From Bowmanella yangjiangensis (lineage in GTDB: Bacteria > Pseudomonadota > Gammaproteobacteria > Enterobacterales > Alteromonadaceae), in assembly GCF_017255015.1 (NCBI RefSeq), contig NZ_JAFKCS010000001.1:58772-122771 (forward strand): 64,000 nt of DNA, given 5' to 3'. The position numbers were made by a program, and so were the translations under genes. Below are positions 43,629 through 53,541 of this stretch, in pieces; the stretch's first letter is position 1, and every line of letters begins with the position of its first letter. The notes beneath the pieces are model-generated. The model had not been told where the DNA came from, did no database searches, and saw only the letters and a program-made list of their open reading frames with translations.

Positions 43629-44284
43629 CAAGCTGGCAGGACGTATTGGGGCAGGAAAAGCAGCAGGACTACTTTCAGCAAATCCTGAGCTTTGTGAAGG
43701 CCGAACGGGACGCGGGTAAAACCATTTACCCGCCCCAGACCGATGTCTTTAATGCGTTCAAATACACGCCTTTTGATCAGGTTAACGTGGTGATCCTTGG
43801 ACAGGATCCTTACCACGGTCCGGGCCAAGCCCATGGACTGTGTTTTTCGGTTTTGCCGGGCATCGCACCACCACCGTCACTGGTGAATATGTACAAGGAA
43901 CTGCAGCAGGATATCGCTGGTTTTGAGCGCCCCGAGCATGGTTTTTTACAGAGCTGGGCGGAGCAAGGTGTGCTGCTGCTAAATACCGTGTTAACTGTGC
44001 AGCAAGGACAGGCGCATTCTCATGCAAAAATTGGTTGGGAGCGTTTCACCGATAAAGTCATTGAGCAGTTAAATCTGCACAGAGAAGGACTGGTGTTCCT
44101 ATTATGGGGCAGTCATGCACAAAAAAAGGGCGCGATTATCGACAGACAACGTCATCATGTATTGATGGCGCCGCACCCAAGCCCGCTATCAGCGCACCGT
44201 GGCTTTTTCGGCTGTGGACACTTTTCCAAAGCTAATCAACTGCTAGTGCAACAAGGCTTGAGCCCGGTTAACTGGCAGGTCTGA
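43625..44284 (+). CDS. ung: Uracil-DNA glycosylase
   Basis: Family 1 uracil-DNA glycosylase, which removes uracil from DNA and starts base-excision repair. 219 residues. The water-activating Asp is in [18 protein letters not shown], the uracil-binding Asn in [11 protein letters not shown], and the leucine-loop His in [14 protein letters not shown]. It begins with GTG in a GTGA overlap with the thrC stop, so a repair gene is translationally coupled to the threonine operon. A terminator follows. Confidence 0.98.
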   Translation: MTSWQDVLGQEKQQDYFQQILSFVKAERDAGKTIYPPQTDVFNAFKYTPFDQVNVVILGQDPYHGPGQAHGLCFSVLPGIAPPPSLVNMYKELQQDIAGFERPEHGFLQSWAEQGVLLLNTVLTVQQGQAHSHAKIGWERFTDKVIEQLNLHREGLVFLLWGSHAQKKGAIIDRQRHHVLMAPHPSPLSAHRGFFGCGHFSKANQLLVQQGLSPVNWQV

Positions 44285-44306
44285 CAACGGCAAATCGCGA
44301 GAAATA

Positions 44307-44335
44307 AAAAAGCCCTGCAAGAGCAGGGCTTTTTT
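44307..44335. terminator. Bidirectional terminator between ung and the DUF3545 gene
   Basis: AGCCCTGC and GCAGGGCT form an 8-bp stem with loop AAGA, flanked by A residues on the left and T residues on the right, so it serves both strands. Confidence 0.92.
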
Positions 44336-44337
44336 AA

Positions 44338-44508
44338 TTAGGCTTCACTCAGCTCTTCATCCAAGAGCAAGTCCAATTCGGCCAGTTCGCGGCGAAGCCG
44401 GTACTGATCCTGTATGGCTTCGATCTCTCTCCATTTGCGTTTTTTGCTTTTGTTCTTAGCGGGACGGGACTCTATGTCGAGCATTGACAACAAATCTGAC
44501 TGATCCAC
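44338..44508 (-). CDS. DUF3545 family small protein
   Basis: A 56-codon gene starting with GTG; AGGAGA lies 8 bases upstream on the minus strand. The product begins MDQSDLLSMLDIES, then a very basic stretch (AKNKSKKRKWREIEAIQD) and a charged helix RLRRELAELDLLLDEELSEA. The KKRKWREIEA string is what I recognise as DUF3545, a family of small proteins in Vibrionales and Alteromonadales without known role. The basic patch suggests nucleic acid or ribosome binding. It uses the terminator shared with ung. Confidence 0.85.
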   Translation of the reverse strand: MDQSDLLSMLDIESRPAKNKSKKRKWREIEAIQDQYRLRRELAELDLLLDEELSEA

Positions 44509-44723
44509 AGGAGATCTCCTTTTTTTTGTTTACCGCAAGACAGGGTATATCACAACCACTGCTAAACTAGAACAACTTTTGTTACTTTTTATTAACATTT
44601 TTTGAAGTTTTCATGACATGACCTCTAGCTAGGTTGTGTCGAAAAAACATTCAGTTAGATAAGGCAAGAAGCTTACCAAGCTGCACTAACTCGGTTAGGA
44701 TAATCGGACTATTTGAGAGTTTT

Positions 44724-44747
44724 ATGACAGTCGGCTCGAGACCCTGA
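44724..44747 (+). other. Seven-codon upstream reading frame overlapping the kinase start
   Basis: ATG at 44724 opens a frame of seven codons whose TGA overlaps the ATG of the histidine kinase in TGATG. GAGAG precedes it by 4-5 bases, while the kinase ATG has no good site of its own. It could provide translational coupling; the evidence is only positional. Confidence 0.35.
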
Positions 44748-46117
44748 TGCTGCTTAAGCTGGAAAATTTACTGCTGGAAGTATCCAAGTCTGATCGGATA
44801 GATTTGGGCGACATGCGTGAAGCTGAAGAACTGATACTGCAGTCTTTACTCAAAGGATTAAGTATTGAACGGGCTGGCATATGGATGCGCGATGAGTACT
44901 TGGATGGCATCCGCTGTACGTTGCTTATCGACCTGCACCAGCAAGCTCGCTATGAAGATCTGCTGCTGACCCGCAGCCAGTACCCTAAGTACTTTTCCGC
45001 ATTAGATGAGGAACGTTGTATATCGGCAGAAGATGCGTTGTCACACCCAGCCACCGCCGAGTTTGCCGATGGTTATCTTGTTCCCCTTGGTATCGTTTCT
45101 CTGCTGGATATGCCAATTCGCCACCGGGGTAAAATGGTGGGTATTGTCTGCTGTGAACATATTGGTCAGCCCAAGCGCTGGAGCGAAGATGAAATGAGCT
45201 TTGCTGCCGCCATGGCTGATTTGGTGGGACGGGCTATCAGTGCTAAAGAAAGGAATGACTATGCCAGGCAGTTGGAGCTGACGAATCAGTCGCTAGAGTC
45301 TTTGGTTAAACAGCGCACTGCCAGCCTGGAAAAGACCCTGGTCAGCCTTAAGCAAGCTCAGCAGCAGTTAGTCGAAAATGAAAAAATGGCCAGCCTCGGC
45401 AGTCTGGTTTCCGGAGTAGCGCATGAAGTCAATACGCCACTTGGTGTTGCGGTAACCGCAGCCAGTCATTGCCAATTGCAACTGCAGGAATTACGTCATG
45501 AGGTCGAGGACAATAAGCTGACACGCAGCAAATTGGACAGCAAGCTGAGCAGCATGGACGAGTCACTGCATCTGATTAACCAGAATCTGGCCAGGGCCGC
45601 CGAGTTGATCCAGAACTTTAAAAAGACCGCGGTAGATCAGCATAATCTGGCGCTGACCGAGTTTGAACTCGGCGAATATGTGGGGGTGGTAATGTCCAGC
45701 CTGGTGCCCATACTTAAAACCAAACATATTGCCTTTGAATTATTGAATCCGGTCAGCATTCGGATGTGCAGCTATCCGGGGGCGCTGGCGCAGGTGCTGA
45801 CCAATCTGGTTAACAATGCCAGTCAACATGCTTTTGATGCCAATACCGACAATGTGATTCAGATTCAGTTACTCCCTCGCGGAGAGAAAGAGGTAGAACT
45901 TTGCTTCAGTGATAATGGCAAAGGTATGCCTGAAGAGGTCGTCAAAAAAATATTTGAACCCTTTTTTACCACCAAGCGTGGACAGGGGGGCTCGGGCCTG
46001 GGTTTATCCATTTGTTACAACCTGGTCACGGCCAAGCTAAAAGGCCAGATGGCCGTTGAATCCACCTTAGGAAAAGGTACCTTGTTCCGCCTTACCTTAC
46101 CCCTTCGTGTTGAATAG
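44747..46117 (+). CDS. Cytosolic GAF-domain sensor histidine kinase
   Basis: A 456-residue soluble kinase. A GAF domain (about 15-170, with ERAGIWMRDE and MPIRHRGKMVGIVCCEHIG) is joined by a coiled coil (SLEKTLVSLKQAQQQLVENEK) to the transmitter: H-box SLVSGVAHEVNTPLGVAVTA, N-box VLTNLVNNASQHAF, G boxes FSDNGKGM and GQGGSGLGLSI. There is no membrane segment, so it senses an intracellular cue. No response regulator gene is adjacent: an orphan kinase. The 238 bases upstream are AT-rich and hold no hairpin I can name. Confidence 0.9.
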   Translation: MLLKLENLLLEVSKSDRIDLGDMREAEELILQSLLKGLSIERAGIWMRDEYLDGIRCTLLIDLHQQARYEDLLLTRSQYPKYFSALDEERCISAEDALSHPATAEFADGYLVPLGIVSLLDMPIRHRGKMVGIVCCEHIGQPKRWSEDEMSFAAAMADLVGRAISAKERNDYARQLELTNQSLESLVKQRTASLEKTLVSLKQAQQQLVENEKMASLGSLVSGVAHEVNTPLGVAVTAASHCQLQLQELRHEVEDNKLTRSKLDSKLSSMDESLHLINQNLARAAELIQNFKKTAVDQHNLALTEFELGEYVGVVMSSLVPILKTKHIAFELLNPVSIRMCSYPGALAQVLTNLVNNASQHAFDANTDNVIQIQLLPRGEKEVELCFSDNGKGMPEEVVKKIFEPFFTTKRGQGGSGLGLSICYNLVTAKLKGQMAVESTLGKGTLFRLTLPLRVE

Positions 46118-46293
46118 CCAACAATTTTTTACTCATTCAGAGGCCTGCATCCGTTAGGCTGGTCGTGCCGATAAGATAACTTTCAAAAGTAAGCGCGGGA
46201 TGCATTCCTGCAATGCGCAAGGTCGGCAAAGATCTAAGCTTTATCGCTGGGTCATTTATTCAAACCCGCTCTTTGTTGTGCCAGGAGGCAATT

Positions 46294-46722
46294 ATGATTC
46301 GAGTCGCCAATAAGGACGATTTGCCTGCCTTGGTTTCTATTTGGTATGAAGCATCAGTAGAAGCCCATGATTTTATTCCTGCCAGCTTTTGGCAATCCCA
46401 GAAAACCAATATGCAGGAGGTGTATCTGCCTGGGGCGGACACTTGGGTGTATTATCAGGACGGCCGGTTAGCTGGCTTTATATGTCATCATCAGGGATTT
46501 ATTCCAGCCTTGTTTGTGGACAAAGCTTATCAGTCGCAGGGGATAGGGCAGCAGCTTCTGACATTTTTAAAGACTCAATATCCGGTCTTGTCGCTGGCGG
46601 TTTACGCCAAAAATTCAGCCGCGCATCGTTTCTATCAACGTCATGGCTTTGTTGAAACTCAGCGTAAAGGCTGTGAGCATTCCGGTGAGGAAGAAGTGCA
46701 TATGCATTGGCACCAGGCCTAA
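46294..46722 (+). CDS. GNAT-family N-acetyltransferase
   Basis: A 142-residue acetyl-CoA-dependent acetyltransferase of the YjaB-like kind. The start MIRVANKDDLPALVSIW is typical; the acetyl-CoA loop is seen as KAYQSQGIGQQLL and motif B as NSAAHRFYQRHGFVE. ATG 46294 is preceded by AGGAGG at 7 bases, so the in-frame ATG at 46213 is not used. The substrate is unknown. It faces pgi, with a shared terminator. Confidence 0.93.
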   Translation: MIRVANKDDLPALVSIWYEASVEAHDFIPASFWQSQKTNMQEVYLPGADTWVYYQDGRLAGFICHHQGFIPALFVDKAYQSQGIGQQLLTFLKTQYPVLSLAVYAKNSAAHRFYQRHGFVETQRKGCEHSGEEEVHMHWHQA

Positions 46723-46728
46723 AAAATG

Positions 46729-46755
46729 AAAAAGGCGGGTTACCCCGCCTTTTTA
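46729..46755. terminator. Bidirectional terminator between the acetyltransferase gene and pgi
   Basis: GGCGGG and CCCGCC form the stem (loop TTAC) with A residues before and TTTTT after, usable on both strands. Confidence 0.9.
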
Positions 46756-46767
46756 CTACCTTGCCGC

Positions 46768-48411
46768 TTATTGGTTAGCCGCCCTGAAGCGGCTAATTAA
46801 GGCGTTGGTGCTGGCATCAAAGTCCAGTTCAGCCGCGCTGTCGGTCAGTTTAGCCAGGATATTGTTGCCCAGCACTTTACCCAGCTCTACGCCCCATTGA
46901 TCAAATGAGTTCACCCCCCAAATGGCACCTTGCACAAACACCTTATGCTCATACAGCGCCACCAATGACCCCAGCGTTTTAGGGTCGAGCTGATTAAACA
47001 ACAGCGTATTGCTTGGTTTATTGCCGGGCATGGTTTTATGGGTGGCCAGCGAATGACGTTTTTCTTCACTCAGGCCTTTGCCTTCCAACTCAGCATAAGC
47101 CTCTTCATAGGATTTGCCCTGCATCAGTGCCTGAGTCTGACCAAAACAGTTGGAGGCCAGCATGGCATGATGAGTGTTGTCCTGATTCGGCACGTTCAAA
47201 GGCAGCATAAAGTCGGCCGGGATCAGCACCTGACCCTGGTGAATAAGCTGGTGGAAAGAATGCTGACCGTTAGTGCCTTCACTGCCCCAGATAACCGGCC
47301 CGGTGGCATAATCTACCTGCTCGGCATCTCCCGCTACGGACTTACCGTTACTCTCCATATCCAATTGCTGCACATAGGCAGGAAAGCCACGCAGGTAGTG
47401 GTAGTAAGGCAACAGCACATGACTTTGTGCGCCAAAGAAGTTGGCATACCAGATCCCAAGTAAACCCATCAGCATCGGCAGGTTTTGTTCAACTGGCGCT
47501 TCTACGAAGTGGCGGTCCATGGCATAGGCACCATCCAGCAGTTCACGGTAGCTGTCGTAGCCGAGCCCTAAAGCAATCGGCAGACCAATGGCCGACCACA
47601 GGGAGTAACGTCCACCAACCCAATCCCACATGGGGAAGATGTTATCTTCGTCCATGCCGAAGTCCACCGCGGCTTTGATATTGGAGGATACGCAGATAAA
47701 GTGCTTGGCTATATCCTGCTGAGTGCCACCGGCTTGCAGGAACCAGGCCTTGGCCGTTAGGGTATTCTGCAAGGTTTCCTGTGTGGTAAAGGATTTGGAC
47801 GACATCACTATCAAGGTGTCTTCGTGGTCAAGCCCAGCCAGCACATCCTGGATATGGCAGCCATCAACGTTGGCCACAAAATGCAGTTTGATGCCCTGAT
47901 ACCAATATGGCTTTAAGGCTTCGAACATGATTTTCGGGCCTAAGAATGAGCCGCCGATGCCTATGCTGACGATATGTTTGATAGCCTTACCGGTATAGCC
48001 TTTGTGGCTGCCGCTGTGGATACGCTCTACAAAGCTCTTGATCTTATCCTGAGTGGCCAGCACCTCTGGCATAACATCCTGGCCGTTCACTAACACTGGC
48101 TTACCGGAGAAATTACGCAGCGCGGTATGTAATACGGCGCGTCCTTCGGTGTGATTGATGATCTCGCCTGCAAACATGGCATCACGTTTAGCACTGACCT
48201 GACGGGTCTCTGCCAGACCAAACAAGGCCTTTAAGATTTCATCGTTGATCAGGTTTTTGGAGTAATCCAATTCAATACCGCAGGCCTGGCTGGTATAGCG
48301 CTGCGCACGTTGGTCATCCTGTTTGAACCAGTCACGCATATGTTGGCCGTTCAGACCTTGAGCCAAAGCTTGCAGTTGTTGCCAGTTGCCGGTTTGAGTC
48401 AGGCTAGTCAT
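46768..48411 (-). CDS. pgi: Glucose-6-phosphate isomerase
   Basis: It interconverts glucose 6-phosphate and fructose 6-phosphate. 547 residues, the usual bacterial length. Signatures: [14 protein letters not shown], the phosphate-binding [54 protein letters not shown] and [17 protein letters not shown] 48411 has GGAG 5 bases upstream; the upstream frame adds only 10 residues. It follows tal by 100 bases in the same direction, with a strong hairpin between. Confidence 0.98.
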   Translation of the reverse strand: MTSLTQTGNWQQLQALAQGLNGQHMRDWFKQDDQRAQRYTSQACGIELDYSKNLINDEILKALFGLAETRQVSAKRDAMFAGEIINHTEGRAVLHTALRNFSGKPVLVNGQDVMPEVLATQDKIKSFVERIHSGSHKGYTGKAIKHIVSIGIGGSFLGPKIMFEALKPYWYQGIKLHFVANVDGCHIQDVLAGLDHEDTLIVMSSKSFTTQETLQNTLTAKAWFLQAGGTQQDIAKHFICVSSNIKAAVDFGMDEDNIFPMWDWVGGRYSLWSAIGLPIALGLGYDSYRELLDGAYAMDRHFVEAPVEQNLPMLMGLLGIWYANFFGAQSHVLLPYYHYLRGFPAYVQQLDMESNGKSVAGDAEQVDYATGPVIWGSEGTNGQHSFHQLIHQGQVLIPADFMLPLNVPNQDNTHHAMLASNCFGQTQALMQGKSYEEAYAELEGKGLSEEKRHSLATHKTMPGNKPSNTLLFNQLDPKTLGSLVALYEHKVFVQGAIWGVNSFDQWGVELGKVLGNNILAKLTDSAAELDFDASTNALISRFRAANQ

Positions 48412-48472
48412 CTTGTCTCCATTTTTCCTGCGAGCCGCCACATTTCAGCAACGGCCAGAATCTAGAAATAGG

Positions 48473-48495
48473 TGCGCCCGCGAAGGGCGGGCGCA
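48473..48495 (-). other. Hairpin between tal and pgi
   Basis: TGCGCCCGC and GCGGGCGCA form a perfect 9-bp stem with a 5-base loop. There is no T run; it may balance the messages of the two genes by protecting the tal 3' end. Confidence 0.65.
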
Positions 48496-48511
48496 GAATT
48501 ATGGGCTGTAT

Positions 48512-49465
48512 TTAGAAAAAACCTTTTAGCACAGTTTCCAGCTTCACCTGATCGGCGGCAAAACTGCGAATACCCTGAGCCAGCTTCTCGGTAGCCATGG
48601 GGTCTTCGTTCATCTGCCAGCGGAAATCATTTTCGCTGATACGTTCACCGGCTTGCTTACTGGCGCCCTTGTCTTGCAGTTTTACCTCAAGAGGGGCATC
48701 CGTCTGAGCTAGCTGCTCCAATAAATCGGGGCTGATGGTCAAGCGGTCACAACCTGCCAGTTCGGTAATCTCGCCGGTGTTGCGGAAGCTGGCACCCATC
48801 ACCACGGTTTTGTAGCCGTGGTCTTTGTAGTATTGATAAATCTGGGTAACCGATTGCACGCCGGGATCTTCGGCCGGAGCATAGTCTTTTTTGTCGGTAT
48901 TGGCTTTGTACCAATCCAGAATTCTGCCGACGAAGGGGGAAATCAAAAACACGCCGGCTTCTGCGCATGCACGTGCCTGAGCGAAACTGAACAACAGGGT
49001 CAGGTTGCAGTTGATACCTTCCTGTTCCAACTGTTCGGCGGCGCAAATGCCTTCCCAAGTCGAAGCGATCTTAATCAGAATGCGGTCTTTCTCAACGCCG
49101 GCTTCTTTATATAGGGCAATCAGCTTGCGCGCTTTGTCGATAGTCGCCTGCGTATCGAATGACAATCTGGCGTCTACTTCAGTAGAGATACGACCAGGGA
49201 TGATACCCAGAATTTCACAACCAATACTGACCGCAAGCTTGTCACCGGCATCCAGTAACTGTTGCTCGGGGTCGTTGGACTGCTGCTTGGCCCAGGCTAC
49301 GGATTTTTCGATCAGCTCACGATAATGTGGCAAGGAAGCCGCTTTGAGCATGAGTGAAGGATTGGTAGTGGCATCAACGGGGTGATATTTGCGAATTGCT
49401 TCGATGTCGCCCGTATCTGCGACCACAGTAGTAATTTTCTTTAAAGACTCCAGTTGATTTGCCAT
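48512..49465 (-). CDS. tal: Transaldolase
   Basis: Pentose-phosphate enzyme moving dihydroxyacetone units between sedoheptulose 7-phosphate and glyceraldehyde 3-phosphate. 317 residues, the length of TalB. The Schiff-base lysine is in [13 protein letters not shown]; the N-terminal Asp is in [11 protein letters not shown], and [15 protein letters not shown] is diagnostic. AGAGGATC lies before the ATG. It is the first gene of a tal-pgi unit joining the pentose and hexose phosphate pools. Confidence 0.98.
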   Translation of the reverse strand: MANQLESLKKITTVVADTGDIEAIRKYHPVDATTNPSLMLKAASLPHYRELIEKSVAWAKQQSNDPEQQLLDAGDKLAVSIGCEILGIIPGRISTEVDARLSFDTQATIDKARKLIALYKEAGVEKDRILIKIASTWEGICAAEQLEQEGINCNLTLLFSFAQARACAEAGVFLISPFVGRILDWYKANTDKKDYAPAEDPGVQSVTQIYQYYKDHGYKTVVMGASFRNTGEITELAGCDRLTISPDLLEQLAQTDAPLEVKLQDKGASKQAGERISENDFRWQMNEDPMATEKLAQGIRSFAADQVKLETVLKGFF

Positions 49466-49677
49466 GGGATCCTCTAGATTGAAAGTTTATTTCGTAAATT
49501 TACAACAAAATGAGCTTTGTCTCTATTACGAATTATGATTGATACCGAGACTTTTGTGATAAGCCCGGTATTGGAAGGCCATCCGGATGGTGTCATCGGG
49601 ACGTGCCGGGGGAACACTTATTTATTAAACTGAGTTTGCGGCTAAGTGTAACGGTTTCAAGGGGCAAGGCACAGAAG

Positions 49678-50199
49678 ATGGCAGCAAAAATCACGCTGAT
49701 TAACGAGGATATTACGACTTTGCCTGTTGACGCTATGGTCAACGCGGCCAATCAGAGCTTGCTTGGCGGTGGTGGGGTGGATGGGGCTATTCATCGTGTG
49801 GCCGGAGCGCAGTTGTTAGCTTGTTGTCGTGACCTTGGTGGTTGTGCGGTTGGCGAAGCTAAGATCACCCCAGGCTTCAACTTACCTGCCCGCTATGTGA
49901 TTCACACCGTTGGCCCCATTTGGCAAGATGGGCAGCATGAAGAAGCCAGGTTACTGGCGGCTTGTTATCGCAACAGTCTGCGCCTGGCTGGGGAATACCG
50001 GCTTAGCAGCATCGCCTTTCCTGCTATCAGTTGTGGTGTATACGGCTATCCTATCAACCAGGCTTGCAAGCTCGCAGTGCAGACGGTGGTTGGCGTTCTG
50101 GATGATTATCCTCACCTGACAAAGGTTATCTTCTGCGCCTTTAATGCAGAAGTTTACCAAGCGCTAGCCGCTGAATTAGCTGTCCTGGATTTAATTTAA
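49678..50199 (+). CDS. Macrodomain protein (O-acetyl-ADP-ribose deacetylase-like)
   Basis: A 173-residue stand-alone macrodomain of the YmdB/MacroD type. ADP-ribose-binding strings are [23 protein letters not shown] and [17 protein letters not shown]; catalytic Asn and Asp of the MacroD group are both within the first. Such proteins hydrolyse O-acetyl-ADP-ribose or remove ADP-ribose from acidic residues. ATG 49678 has AAGG about 8 bases upstream; the frame begins earlier but without a site. Confidence 0.93.
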   Translation: MAAKITLINEDITTLPVDAMVNAANQSLLGGGGVDGAIHRVAGAQLLACCRDLGGCAVGEAKITPGFNLPARYVIHTVGPIWQDGQHEEARLLAACYRNSLRLAGEYRLSSIAFPAISCGVYGYPINQACKLAVQTVVGVLDDYPHLTKVIFCAFNAEVYQALAAELAVLDLI

Positions 50200-50338
50200 A
50201 TCGGTTAGGCTGCCCACAACCAGCTTTGGGGTTAGTGGTTATTGATTGACTCTATCGGCGATATCGTTTTAGTGAATTTGCTCCCAGTCATTGTGCTGGC
50301 TATAGTAGCGGCCAACTTGTAGTTATACTCGGAAGCCT

Positions 50339-51112
50339 ATGCTGATCGTCCTCTCTCCAGCCAAAAACCTTGATTTTGATACGCCACCAAAAATTAAAGA
50401 ATTCAGTCAACCGGATATGCTCGATCAAGCCAGTGAACTGATTAGTGTTTGCCGGGATTTGTCACCGGCCCAGGTGGGGAGCCTGATGCATATCAGTGAT
50501 AAGCTGGCGCATTTAAATGTAGAACGTTATCAAAGCTGGGCGCTGCCTTTTACTGCAGATAATGCTAAGCAAGCCGTTTTGGCCTTTAATGGTGATGTTT
50601 ACACTGGGCTTGAAGCCAACAGCCTGAGCCAGGATGACCTGCGCTATGCTCAACAGCACCTACGCATATTGTCTGGCCTGTATGGCTTGCTAAAGCCGCT
50701 GGATTTGATGCAAGCATACCGACTGGAAATGGGTACAAAGTTAGCTAACCCAAGAGGTAAGGATCTTTATCAATTTTGGGGAGAGCGAATTACTACTGCA
50801 CTAAACCACGCTATGTGTGAGCAGGGCGATAATGTGCTGATAAACCTCGCATCCAACGAGTATTTTAAATCTGTAAAGCCCAAAAACCTTGACGGCATGA
50901 TAGTTACCCCGGTGTTTAAGGATGCCAAGGGCGGCCAGTATAAGGTTATTAGTTTCTTTGCCAAAAAAGCCAGAGGCATGATGGCGCGCTTTATTCTGCA
51001 GCGGCGTCTGACCGAAGTAGAACAACTTAAGGCATTCGATATCGGCGGTTATCGTTTCGATGAACAACAGTCGACAGCTACTGAGTTGGTGTTTCTGCGT
51101 GACGAGCAATAA
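50339..51112 (+). CDS. yaaA: YaaA family peroxide-stress protein
   Basis: A 257-residue protein of the UPF0246/DUF328 family. It starts [16 protein letters not shown], the family hallmark, and contains [33 protein letters not shown] and [13 protein letters not shown]. In E. coli YaaA protects DNA during hydrogen peroxide stress by limiting free iron and binds DNA. Monocistronic here; it happens to lie within 7 kb of the thr operon, as in E. coli, though not beside it. Confidence 0.96.
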   Translation: MLIVLSPAKNLDFDTPPKIKEFSQPDMLDQASELISVCRDLSPAQVGSLMHISDKLAHLNVERYQSWALPFTADNAKQAVLAFNGDVYTGLEANSLSQDDLRYAQQHLRILSGLYGLLKPLDLMQAYRLEMGTKLANPRGKDLYQFWGERITTALNHAMCEQGDNVLINLASNEYFKSVKPKNLDGMIVTPVFKDAKGGQYKVISFFAKKARGMMARFILQRRLTEVEQLKAFDIGGYRFDEQQSTATELVFLRDEQ

Positions 51113-51226
51113 CACAGTGAAGATCCAATTCCTGATTTTTTCTGTATAAGTTTGATAAATAATTAGTCGAGTCTGTTTTGACAGACATAACGCAGACTGG
51201 CAAACACACTAAAGGGAGATGCAGCA

Positions 51227-51964
51227 ATGCAGATACGGGCATTGGCGTTGTGCCTGGCACTCGCAGGCAGTACACAAGTTTTAGCTGAGGAGCAATGGGG
51301 GCTGGGACTTGGGGTTATTTCTGCCGCCTCTCCCTACCAAGGAGAGTCCAAGGATGTGCTGGTTGTGCCACTTGTGAGCTACGACAATGAGCGTTTTCAT
51401 TTCAGTGGCGTGTCGGCTAGCTATGACCTCTATGAAGACGGGGCATTCAAATTGGCTGCATTCGTACGCCCAGGTTTTGACTTTTTCAGGCCGGATGACG
51501 CCGATGACGAAAGCATGCGCTCCCTAAAGCGGAGAAAATTCTCCGTCCTGGCAGGTGTTCGTTTGGAGACCGAGCTAGGGTTTGCCAAAGGCAGCCTTGC
51601 CATGGCCCATGATATTACCGGAAATGCCAAAGGGTATAGCCTTGAAGCTGGCTTAAGCCGGCAGTTTATTCTCAATAGGGCCCTGATGCTCAAAACCGAG
51701 TTGGGTCTGGTGTATGCTGACCAAGAGACCGTAGATTATTATTACGGAGTAGACAACGGAGAATCCCCTTATTTTGCTGCTTATACCGCGGATAGTGCGC
51801 TAAACCCTTATGTTTCCGCGACCTTAATGTATCAGTTGGACCCTAACTGGCAGCTATTTAGCAACCTCAAAGTCAGTGAGTACGATAGTGAGATAAAGGA
51901 CTCTCCCATAGTTGAACGGGATCGCGACGTGCAGTTTATGGCGGCGCTGAGTTATAAGTTCTAA
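51227..51964 (+). CDS. MipA/OmpV family outer-membrane protein
   Basis: A 245-residue beta-barrel protein with a signal peptide (MQIRALALCLALAGSTQVLA). WGLGLGVISAASPYQGESKDVLVVPLVSYDNERF is typical of MipA/OmpV proteins, and it ends in FMAALSYKF with terminal Phe. Members act as scaffold for murein enzymes (MipA) or as small porins. It ends 4 bases into a decayed minus-strand frame. Confidence 0.9.
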   Translation: MQIRALALCLALAGSTQVLAEEQWGLGLGVISAASPYQGESKDVLVVPLVSYDNERFHFSGVSASYDLYEDGAFKLAAFVRPGFDFFRPDDADDESMRSLKRRKFSVLAGVRLETELGFAKGSLAMAHDITGNAKGYSLEAGLSRQFILNRALMLKTELGLVYADQETVDYYYGVDNGESPYFAAYTADSALNPYVSATLMYQLDPNWQLFSNLKVSEYDSEIKDSPIVERDRDVQFMAALSYKF

Positions 51965-52125
51965 GCCGGACTGAGGTGGCGAGCCAAACATTGATAAAGG
52001 TCGGCTTTGCGGATAGCTTTGGTGAGGTAGGGATCCATACCAACCTCTTTGGCTCGCTGTAGATCCTGAGGCAGGGCGTTAGCAGACCAACCACAGATGA
52101 TCAATGTCTGAAGCTCAATGAAGGC
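51961..52125 (-). pseudogene. Remnant of a response-regulator receiver domain
   Basis: An open minus-strand stretch of 54 codons ending in TAG encodes the C-terminal third of a receiver: LIICGWSANALPQDLQRAKE, then VGMDPYLTKAIRKADLYQCL. This fits the S/T-x-A...GMD-YLTKPI pattern of receivers at the end of hybrid histidine kinases, with the Lys kept and the usual Pro changed to Ala. A stop codon (52126) closes the frame upstream and no phospho-acceptor half is present. Bases 52127-52363 hold another short open minus frame (starting SLFEPGELTQCPG) without ATG that I cannot identify; it may be more of the same dead gene. Confidence 0.75.
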
Positions 52126-52363
52126 TTATCCAGTGTCGTCGACCAACCGGCCGGGGCTGCGGACTATTGGTCGAGTAATTCCCGGCTAGTTTGAATTCTG
52201 ATACATCAGCAAATTCCGGGTGCAGCAAATAGTCCAGATAAGCTGTCTCGACAATATGAACAGAACAGCGCAATGACTCTATAAGTGGCAGGGCAAGTAA
52301 AAACTGGGACTTAATGCCTGGACACTGAGTTAATTCACCGGGTTCGAAAAGTGATGTGAGAGG

Positions 52364-52789
52364 TTATTCAATATAAAGCTTCTGCTGAAAACGCAACCTT
52401 TGCTCAGTGTTACCCTTACTCAATTTGATATCGAATTTGATGTCTTCTTCGTAACGAAATGACAGCGTGGCAATGTAGTAAATGGCTTTGCCCTCAGTGA
52501 TCTGTTTAAACTCAAGGGGCTGGCTACGTCCCATTAAATCGGTGGCAGTACCGCTAACCAGTACATTCTGAGGCGCCTGAGTAGCGCTATCCAGCACAGA
52601 GATATTTACCAATGCATTGTATTTACTGCGTTGGATACCATAGGTGCGGGCAACTTCCGGCGTCAGGAAGCTGCTGGTTAACGCAATATAGTGGACGTCC
52701 CATGCTCCCAACTGCTTCATCTGTTCAGCCTGGCTAAAGGGCGCCAGACTCAGGGCACAAAATACAGCAAGGATCTTAAGCAATTTCAT
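52364..52789 (-). CDS. DUF4426 periplasmic protein
   Basis: A 141-residue protein with signal peptide (MKLLKILAVFCALSLAPFSQA) and the DUF4426 domain: WDVHYIALTSSFLTPEVARTYG is the family start. Unknown function; in many gammaproteobacteria it ends the yggS-proC-yggT cluster, as here. ATG 52789 is preferred to GTG 52801, as GAGA lies 7 bases upstream and the signal peptide starts there. Confidence 0.88.
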   Translation of the reverse strand: MKLLKILAVFCALSLAPFSQAEQMKQLGAWDVHYIALTSSFLTPEVARTYGIQRSKYNALVNISVLDSATQAPQNVLVSGTATDLMGRSQPLEFKQITEGKAIYYIATLSFRYEEDIKFDIKLSKGNTEQRLRFQQKLYIE

Positions 52790-52906
52790 TGGTTTTCTCA
52801 CACAGCAAAATGTGGCTTAAGTATAGTCCGCCAGCTTGGCATATGGCTATGATAAGTCAGAAGAATTTGCACAGATAAACGGCGCTTTTGAGGTGCTGTT
52901 CATGGA

Positions 52907-52933
52907 TAGAAAAACGGCCCGTGACGGGCCGTT
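52907..52933 (-). terminator. Terminator after yggT
   Basis: AAACGGCCC and GGGCCGTTT form a 9-bp stem with a 5-base loop; on the minus strand the stem ends in a run of T. It separates the yggS-proC-yggT transcript from the DUF4426 gene. Confidence 0.85.
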
Positions 52934-52971
52934 TCAATCGATGTTGAGTCATCTAAGGTCGGTAGAGGTGG

Positions 52972-53520
52972 CTAGGCCAGTCCCAGGTCTCTGAGCAAAA
53001 AAGTCAGAAATTGAATGGCAATAATAGCGATCAATACTGATAAATCGAGTCCGCCCATGGGGGGAATGATTCGGCGGATGGGCGCCAGTAAGGGTTCGGT
53101 CAGTTGGTATAAGACCATTTCCATCGGGTTCTGTCCCTGACTAAACCAGCTCAACAGAGCACGGATGATCAGGATCCAGAAAATCAGTGACAGTGTCTGG
53201 TTAACCAACACAATAACGGAGCCGAGCAATATCGCCAGTGGATTAAATAGCTGCCAACTGTTGTCATCAAGCACAAAGTTCTCAACGGTCAATTTTATAA
53301 AAGCTACGAGCAGCGCCAGCACTAAGGTGGCCGTATCCAGTTTTCCTAAGGACGGTAAAACCCGTCGCATAGGACCCACCAAAGGGTGAGTCGCTCTGAC
53401 CACAAATTGACTAAAGGGATTATAAAAATCTGCCCGGGCAAACTGTAACCACAAACGCAGGATCACCACCATCAGATAGAGATCAAACAAGGTACCAATC
53501 AAAAATTGCATAGAACTCAT
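52972..53520 (-). CDS. yggT: YggT family membrane protein
   Basis: A 182-residue inner-membrane protein made of two homologous halves, each with two helices and the motif P(L/I)...P(M)R(R/K)(V/I)(L/I)P: HPLVGPMRRVLPSLGKLD in the first and EPLLAPIRRIIPPMGGLDLS in the second. YggT proteins are linked to osmotic or cation tolerance and, in plastids (CCB3), to cytochrome assembly; the bacterial mechanism is unsettled. It follows proC by 21 bases. Confidence 0.94.
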   Translation of the reverse strand: MSSMQFLIGTLFDLYLMVVILRLWLQFARADFYNPFSQFVVRATHPLVGPMRRVLPSLGKLDTATLVLALLVAFIKLTVENFVLDDNSWQLFNPLAILLGSVIVLVNQTLSLIFWILIIRALLSWFSQGQNPMEMVLYQLTEPLLAPIRRIIPPMGGLDLSVLIAIIAIQFLTFLLRDLGLA

Positions 53521-53541
53521 GGTGTTTTCCCAAATGAAAAA

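Noticed and set aside
49488-49508. Possible HexR site (TGTAAATTTACGA on the minus strand) upstream of tal-pgi
   Set aside because: The palindrome GTAAATTTAC is perfect, but HexR half-sites need a longer spacing (TGTAR-N5-YTACA); the fit is not good enough to claim.
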